From: Lachnospiraceae bacterium
GTDB taxonomy: Bacteria > Bacillota > Clostridia > Lachnospirales > Lachnospiraceae
Direction of reading: 5' to 3'
DNA: 45,919 bases
Assembly (NCBI GenBank): GCA_015058015.1
Contig: SVDM01000021.1
Location: 1-45,919, forward strand
Shown here: positions 41,517 to 45,919 of the stretch, piece by piece
Numbering within the stretch: position 1 is the stretch's first letter
Layout: every line of letters starts with the position of its first letter
Notes under the pieces: model-generated
Told to the model about the DNA's origin: nothing
Database searches by the model: none
What the model saw: only the letters and a program-made list of their open reading frames with translations
Program-made: the position numbers and the translations under genes

Positions 41517-41768
41517 GTGCCGGAGATAACAAGGTTTTATGGTATTATTATCAAGATGTTTTTCAAACCAAAGGAGCATGAACCTTCACATATTCATGCT
41601 TTATATGGTGAATTTGTTGGCATAATAGATATTAGCTCTGGGAAAATGGTTAAAGGAGATTTGCCCAAGAGAGCCCAAGAACTTGTTGAAGAGTGGATAC
41701 TGCAGCAAGGAGATAAGTTACAAAAGATGTGGGATACGCAGAAGGTATATAAGCTCCCACCATTGTAG
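41517..41768 (+). CDS. DUF4160 domain protein
   Basis: An 83-residue protein of the DUF4160 family. The core RFYGIIIKMFFKPKEHEPSHIHALYGEFVGIIDISSGKMVKGDLPKRAQELVEEWI contains the conserved HEPSHIH histidine motif (about 20-26). The family is usually encoded next to DUF2442, as here 11 bases on, and is suspected to form toxin-antitoxin-like pairs; biochemical function is not established. It starts with GTG at 41517 and has an excellent AAAGGAGGT ribosome site. Confidence 0.88.
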   Translation: MPEITRFYGIIIKMFFKPKEHEPSHIHALYGEFVGIIDISSGKMVKGDLPKRAQELVEEWILQQGDKLQKMWDTQKVYKLPPL

Positions 41769-41779
41769 GGGGTAAGTGA

Positions 41780-42028
41780 ATGATTCCAAGAATTAAGATA
41801 GCAGAACCTCGTGAAGACTATAAACTATATATCGTTTTTGATAGTGGCGAAGAAGTAATCTATGACGTGAATGAGGATATTGCTCAGATTCCGGATTTTT
41901 CGGTGCTTAAGACAGAGTGTGGATTATTTCAAAGTTTTCAGTTGGACGAGAGTCGCACGTGCATCTCGTGGACTGATCGGGTGGATCTTCCCAGCGATAC
42001 ATTACTTGAATATGGAAAGAAGATATAA
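41780..42028 (+). CDS. DUF2442 domain protein
   Basis: An 82-residue protein of the DUF2442 family (NE0471-like N-terminal fold): IAEPREDYKLYIVFDSGEEVIYDVNEDI, then a LFQSFQLDESRTCISWTDRVDLPSDTLLEYG end. It normally partners DUF4160, and the pair is common in mobile defence or stress modules. It starts 11 bases after the DUF4160 stop, with GGGGGTAAG upstream. A terminator ends the unit. Confidence 0.88.
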   Translation: MIPRIKIAEPREDYKLYIVFDSGEEVIYDVNEDIAQIPDFSVLKTECGLFQSFQLDESRTCISWTDRVDLPSDTLLEYGKKI

Positions 42029-42046
42029 AGATGATAAGAATATTTA

Positions 42047-42071
42047 GGACAGGCATAGGCCTGTCCCTTTT
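42047..42071 (+). terminator. Terminator after DUF2442
   Basis: An 8-bp stem (42047-42054 with 42059-42066), followed by CTTTTAG. Confidence 0.8.
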
Positions 42072-42123
42072 AGTGTGAATGAGGAAGATAGACAAATATG
42101 AGCCTTTTTGCTAATTGCCCTAA

Positions 42124-42152
42124 TTTACAAAATCGTTACTTTATGGTATCTT
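42124..42152 (+). promoter_or_regulatory. Promoter of metG
   Basis: TTTACA (42124-42129), 17 bases and TATCTT (42147-42152), 46 bases before the start codon. There is no T-box between it and the gene. Confidence 0.65.
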
Positions 42153-42198
42153 TAATAGATTGAACGACCGATTATCAGTCCGAAAGGGGATTATATAA

Positions 42199-44175
42199 AT
42201 GAAAGAAAAGTACTACATGACAACAGCGATTACATATACCTCAGGTAAGCCCCACATCGGCAATACCTACGAGATTATCTTGGCAGATGCTATCGCCAGA
42301 TATAAGAGAATGGAAGGCTATGACGTATTCTTCATGACGGGAACCGACGAGCACGGCCAGAAGATACAGGAGAAGGCCGAGGCAGAGGGGATAACCCCCA
42401 AGGAATATGTGGATAAAGTATCCGATGTGGTTAAGGACATCTGGAAACTTGTGAACAGTTCCCATGACAAGTTTATTCGTACAACAGATGCAGACCACGA
42501 GGCCTGCGTAAAGAAGATATTCAAGAAACTCTACGATCAGGGAGATATCTATAAGGGATCATATGAAGGCTTATATTGCACACCCTGTGAATCCTTCTGG
42601 ACAGAGTCACAGCTTGTAGACGGCAAATGCCCCGACTGCGGAAGAGAAGTAAAACCCGCCAAGGAAGAGGCCTACTTCTTCAAGATGAGCAAGTATGCTG
42701 ACAGACTGATAGAGCATATCAACACTCATCCGGAGTTTATCCAGCCGGTGTCCCGTAAGAACGAGATGATGAACAACTTCCTTCTTCCGGGATTGCAGGA
42801 CCTGTGTGTATCAAGAACATCCTTTGACTGGGGCATTCAGGTAGACTTTGATCCGAAGCACGTAGTATACGTATGGCTGGACGCCCTTACCAATTACATC
42901 ACGGGAATCGGATACGATCCGGAGAACCCCAGCGATTTCTTTAAGAAGAACTGGCCGGCAGACCTTCACCTTATCGGTAAGGATATCGTAAGATTCCACA
43001 CCATTTACTGGCCCATCTTTTTGATGGCCTTAGACATTCCCCTGCCCAAGCAGGTATTCGGCCATCCCTGGCTCTTACAGGGTGGCGAGAAGATGAGTAA
43101 ATCCAAGGGAAATGTCATCTATGCCGACGACTTGGTAAGACTCTTTGGAGTAGATGCCACAAGATATTTCGTCCTTCATGAGATGCCCTTCGACAATGAC
43201 GGTATCATCACATGGGACCTTGTAATAGAAAGATACAATTCAGACCTTGCCAACATCCTTGGTAATCTGGTTAACAGAACCGTTGCCATGACCAACAAGT
43301 ATTTCGGAGGCGAGGTTAAGAAGACAGGAGCTACAGAAGCCGTTGATGAAGACCTAAAGGCTGTAGTTACCGGAACCAAGGCCAAGGTGGCAGAGAAGAT
43401 GGACAAGCTTCGTGTGGCTGATGCCATCACCGAAGTATTCACCCTCTTTAGAAGATGCAACAAATACATTGACGAGACAGAGCCCTGGAACCTGGCAAAG
43501 GACGAGGCTAAGAAGGACCGTCTTGCAGAAGTCTTATATAACCTGGTTGAGTCCATTACCATGGGAGCAACCCTTCTCCACAGTTTCCTTCCGGAGACAG
43601 CAGAGAAGACTGTAGCGCAGCTTGGAGCAAGTCTTCGTGATTACGACACTTTAGATACCTTCGGCTTATACGAAAGCGGCAATAAGGTAACCGAGCCTCA
43701 GATGCTCTTTGCAAGACTTGATTCCAAGGTTGTACTTGAAGAGGTTGAGAAGATTCAGGCAGCCCAGAAGGCTGAATACGAAGCAGAACAGAAGAAGCTT
43801 GGTGGCGAGGCAGCTGGTGATGAGACCGTAATCGATATCGAAGCAAAAGACGAGATTACTTTCGACGACTTTGGCAAGATGCAGTTCCAGGTAGGAGAGA
43901 TTATTGCCTGCGAGGAAGTGCCCAAGTCCAAGAAACTTCTTTGTTCCCAGGTTAGAATCGGAAGTCAGGTAAAGCAGATTGTATCGGGCATTAAGGCCCA
44001 CTACACACCGGAACAGATGGTAGGCAAGAAGGTTATGGTACTTGTTAACCTTAAGCCTGCAAAACTTGCAGGAGTATTATCCGAGGGAATGATTCTCTGC
44101 GCGGAGAATGAGAAAGGCGAGTTAAGCCTTATGGTTCCCGAGAAGGATATGCCTGCGGGAGCAGAGATATGTTAA
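42199..44175 (+). CDS. metG: Methionyl-tRNA synthetase with C-terminal tRNA-binding domain
   Basis: A 658-residue enzyme charging tRNA-Met. The class I signature is KPHIGN (17-22) and KMSKS is at 298-302. One zinc knuckle is visible (CTPC ... CPDC, about 127-147). The anticodon helical bundle is followed by a linker and a C-terminal EMAP/Trbp111-like domain (from about 553: DEITFDDFGKMQFQVGEIIACEEVPKSKKLL...), which dimerises and binds tRNA. AAAGGGG precedes ATG 42199. The stop overlaps tatD by 7 bases. Confidence 0.96.
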   Translation: MKEKYYMTTAITYTSGKPHIGNTYEIILADAIARYKRMEGYDVFFMTGTDEHGQKIQEKAEAEGITPKEYVDKVSDVVKDIWKLVNSSHDKFIRTTDADHEACVKKIFKKLYDQGDIYKGSYEGLYCTPCESFWTESQLVDGKCPDCGREVKPAKEEAYFFKMSKYADRLIEHINTHPEFIQPVSRKNEMMNNFLLPGLQDLCVSRTSFDWGIQVDFDPKHVVYVWLDALTNYITGIGYDPENPSDFFKKNWPADLHLIGKDIVRFHTIYWPIFLMALDIPLPKQVFGHPWLLQGGEKMSKSKGNVIYADDLVRLFGVDATRYFVLHEMPFDNDGIITWDLVIERYNSDLANILGNLVNRTVAMTNKYFGGEVKKTGATEAVDEDLKAVVTGTKAKVAEKMDKLRVADAITEVFTLFRRCNKYIDETEPWNLAKDEAKKDRLAEVLYNLVESITMGATLLHSFLPETAEKTVAQLGASLRDYDTLDTFGLYESGNKVTEPQMLFARLDSKVVLEEVEKIQAAQKAEYEAEQKKLGGEAAGDETVIDIEAKDEITFDDFGKMQFQVGEIIACEEVPKSKKLLCSQVRIGSQVKQIVSGIKAHYTPEQMVGKKVMVLVNLKPAKLAGVLSEGMILCAENEKGELSLMVPEKDMPAGAEIC

Positions 44176-44945
44176 TATTTGAAAGCCATGCCCATTATGA
44201 TGATGAGCAGTTTGATGAGGACAGAGACGAGATTTTATCGGCTCTGCCCAAATCAGGAATAGAATATGTGGTAAATGTCAGCTCAAACCCGGAATCGGTG
44301 AAATCCACATTGAAGCTTGCGGCAGAACATGACTTTATCTATGCGGCTGTGGGAATCCACCCCAGTGATGTGGAAGGCCTTCCTGAAGATACCCTTGACT
44401 GGGTTAGGGAACAGCTAAAAGCACCCAAGGTTGTAGCTGTAGGAGAGATTGGTCTCGACTACTACTGGGACTGGGAAGAGGAAGTGCAGGACCTGCAGAA
44501 AGTATGGTTCAGACGCCAGCTGGGCTTAGCAAGAGAGGCCAACCTTCCGGTAATAATCCACAGCAGAGATGCAGCCAAGGAGACCATGGATATTATGGTT
44601 GAAGAAGATGCCGGCTCTATCGGCGGCGTAGTACACTGCTATTCCTATTCGCCGGAGATGGCCATGGACTACGTAAAGATGGGGATGTTTATCGGAATCG
44701 GCGGCGTGGTGACATTTAAAAACGCAAAGAAACTAAAAGAGACAGCGGCAGCAGTGCCCTTAGAAAATATTGTTATTGAGACGGATTGTCCCTACCTTGC
44801 ACCGGAACCTAACAGGGGCAAGAGGAATTCATCCTTAAACCTGCCCTATGTAATATCTGCCATAGCAGAAATTAAGGGAATTACAGAGGAAGAAGTGGCG
44901 CAGGCTACCTATGATAACGCAAAAAGGCTTTACAGAATTGAGTAA
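44169..44945 (+). CDS. tatD: TatD family metal-dependent deoxyribonuclease
   Basis: A 258-residue TIM-barrel hydrolase. Metal ligands: ESHAHYDD at the start (canonical xDxHxH with Glu for Asp), VGEIGLDYY near 96, IHSRDA near 136, HCYSYSPEMA near 155, and ETDCPYLAPEP near 204. TatD proteins are 3'-5' exonucleases with a role in DNA repair or quality control. It overlaps metG and is followed by rsmA after 36 bases. The first residue of the metal motif is worth noting, as most family members have Asp there. Confidence 0.94.
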   Translation: MLIFESHAHYDDEQFDEDRDEILSALPKSGIEYVVNVSSNPESVKSTLKLAAEHDFIYAAVGIHPSDVEGLPEDTLDWVREQLKAPKVVAVGEIGLDYYWDWEEEVQDLQKVWFRRQLGLAREANLPVIIHSRDAAKETMDIMVEEDAGSIGGVVHCYSYSPEMAMDYVKMGMFIGIGGVVTFKNAKKLKETAAAVPLENIVIETDCPYLAPEPNRGKRNSSLNLPYVISAIAEIKGITEEEVAQATYDNAKRLYRIE

Positions 44946-44981
44946 GTATTTAACTCGAAGAGAATGTAAGGGAGGAAATAA

Positions 44982-45845
44982 GTGGCTGATATAGGTAATC
45001 CCAAATCAACCATGGAGATTATCTCCAAGTATAATTTCAATTTCAAAAAAGATTTCGGCCAGAACTTCCTTATTGACGGCAATGTGTTAAGCCGCATTGT
45101 GGAGTGTGCGGAAGTAACCGGGGATGATACGGTTATTGAGATAGGTCCCGGAATCGGCAGCATGACCCAGTATCTGTGCCGGGCAGCAAAACACGTTATC
45201 GCCATTGAGATTGATAAGACCCTTATTCCCATATTGGAAGAGACCTTAGGGGAATATGACAATATACAGATTATAAATGAAGATGTTTTGAAGGTGGATT
45301 TGAAAGCCATTGCCGAAGAATACAACGGCGGCAGGCCCGTTAAGGTGGTAGCTAATCTGCCTTATTACATAACAACACCTATTATTATGGGCTTGTTCGA
45401 GAAGGACGTACCCATTGACAGTATTACGGTTATGGTACAAAAGGAAGTGGCAGACCGTATGCAGGTGGGTCCGGGAACCAAGGATTACGGGGCATTATCC
45501 CTGGCAGTGCAATTCTATTCCAAGCCCCACATTGTCCTTAACGTATCTCCGGAGTGCTTTGTTCCAAAGCCTAAGGTAGGATCTGCGGTTATACGTATGG
45601 ACAAGTATGACGAACCTCCCATAAAAGCTCAGGATTCTAAGTTCATGTTTAAGGTAATTCGGGCGGCATTTAACCAGAGAAGAAAGACATTGGTTAACGC
45701 ATTGAAGAACTCTGCGGAGCTTAGCCTCGATAAAGAGAGTATAGAAAGTGCGATTAGGGAGTTGGGCTTATCTCCCACCGTAAGAGGGGAAGCTCTTACT
45801 TTGGAGGAATTTGCCCGGTTATCTGATATTTTATATAAAGAGTAA
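44982..45845 (+). CDS. rsmA: 16S rRNA A1518/A1519 dimethyltransferase
   Basis: A 287-residue KsgA-type enzyme that dimethylates two adenines in helix 45 of 16S rRNA; loss gives kasugamycin resistance in other bacteria. Motifs: NFKKDFGQNFLID, EIGPGIGSMTQYL (SAM), and VVANLPYYITTPIIM (NLPY, N6 catalysis). Near the end AFNQRRKTLVNAL is conserved. The GTG start at 44982 is supported by GGGAGGAAATAA. The rnmV gene present before ksgA in Bacillus is absent here. Confidence 0.95.
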   Translation: MADIGNPKSTMEIISKYNFNFKKDFGQNFLIDGNVLSRIVECAEVTGDDTVIEIGPGIGSMTQYLCRAAKHVIAIEIDKTLIPILEETLGEYDNIQIINEDVLKVDLKAIAEEYNGGRPVKVVANLPYYITTPIIMGLFEKDVPIDSITVMVQKEVADRMQVGPGTKDYGALSLAVQFYSKPHIVLNVSPECFVPKPKVGSAVIRMDKYDEPPIKAQDSKFMFKVIRAAFNQRRKTLVNALKNSAELSLDKESIESAIRELGLSPTVRGEALTLEEFARLSDILYKE

Positions 45846-45885
45846 GGAGCATTCCTGTAATTCATAAATAGCGCCAATTGAATAA

Positions 45886-45912
45886 AAAAGAACCTCAAGG
45901 TAAGATTGAGAT
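45886..45912 (-). terminator. Possible terminator of a gene beyond the window edge
   Basis: On the minus strand CTCAA-N7-TTGAG (45911 to 45895) runs into GTTCTTTTTT (45893 to 45885). The stem is short, so this is tentative. It would belong to a gene that converges with rsmA from beyond the edge. Confidence 0.35.
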
Positions 45913-45919
45913 GCATCTT

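Noticed and set aside
1-45919. CRISPR array, prophage, transposon or integron
   Set aside because: No regularly spaced repeats, transposase, integrase or phage structural genes were seen on either strand.

Overview
The window looks like chromosome of a Gram-positive anaerobe of the class Clostridia, most likely family Lachnospiraceae. The evidence is moderate to low GC, strong AGGAGG-type ribosome binding sites, a long Bacillus-type SRP RNA, a T-box in front of thrS, a THF riboswitch in front of folT, an NrdG-type radical SAM activase, and a secreted family PL9 pectate lyase. The genus is not resolved; a pectin-using gut or rumen organism is an inference from the lyase. I see no prophage, insertion sequence, CRISPR array or rRNA.

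Layout. 1-5.1 kb (minus strand): a cytidylate kinase-like protein, then a likely operon of an ArgR-like protein, an unannotated 55-aa cysteine protein and a fused ABC ATPase/FtsX permease. 5.1-7.1 kb: an AbiE-type (type IV) toxin-antitoxin pair whose toxin-like partner has lost its catalytic motifs. 7.1-9.7 kb: metNIQ methionine importer. 9.7-16.2 kb: a conserved block equivalent to Bacillus subtilis yaaO-tmk-yaaR-holB-yaaT-yabB-yabC-abrB, here with a guanylate kinase-like protein in the tmk position. 16.2-20.8 kb: tRNA-Pro, a 58-aa small protein, trkA-trkH potassium uptake, and an sdpR-sdpI pair without toxin genes. 20.9-24.2 kb: T-box regulated thrS lacking its TGS domain, a hemolysin III-type membrane protein, then tRNA-Ser and SRP RNA from one promoter. 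24.2-30.4 kb (minus): an ABC exporter with a LytTR-DUF3021 regulatory pair, and the PL9 lyase. 30.4-33.1 kb: THF riboswitch-folT, then tadA-nrdG-like-GNAT. 33.1-35.9 kb: a leader with its own promoter and intrinsic terminator in front of an aldehyde dehydrogenase/2-hydroxyacid dehydrogenase pair, then tRNA-Cys. 36-41 kb: an LCP wall ligase, a chemoreceptor, a DUF2284 cysteine protein and a chagasin-like membrane protein. 41-42.1 kb: higA without higB, followed by DUF4160-DUF2442. 42.1-45.9 kb: metG-tatD-rsmA, again matching the order near the B. subtilis origin (metS-yabD-...-ksgA).

How the parts fit. Most of the window is housekeeping: tRNA charging and editing, ribosome methylation, replication clamp loading, folate, methionine and potassium uptake. 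Into this are set several small accessory modules (AbiE, SdpRI, HigA/DUF4160/DUF2442, LytTR-DUF3021-ABC, ArgR-like-55aa-ABC) that are incomplete or non-canonical versions of known systems. These modules are the main candidates for new biology. The strongest are the AbiE pair with a motif-less toxin, the SdpRI unit with a consensus promoter and perfect operator palindrome, the unannotated 55-aa cysteine protein, and the attenuator-like leader at 33.2 kb.
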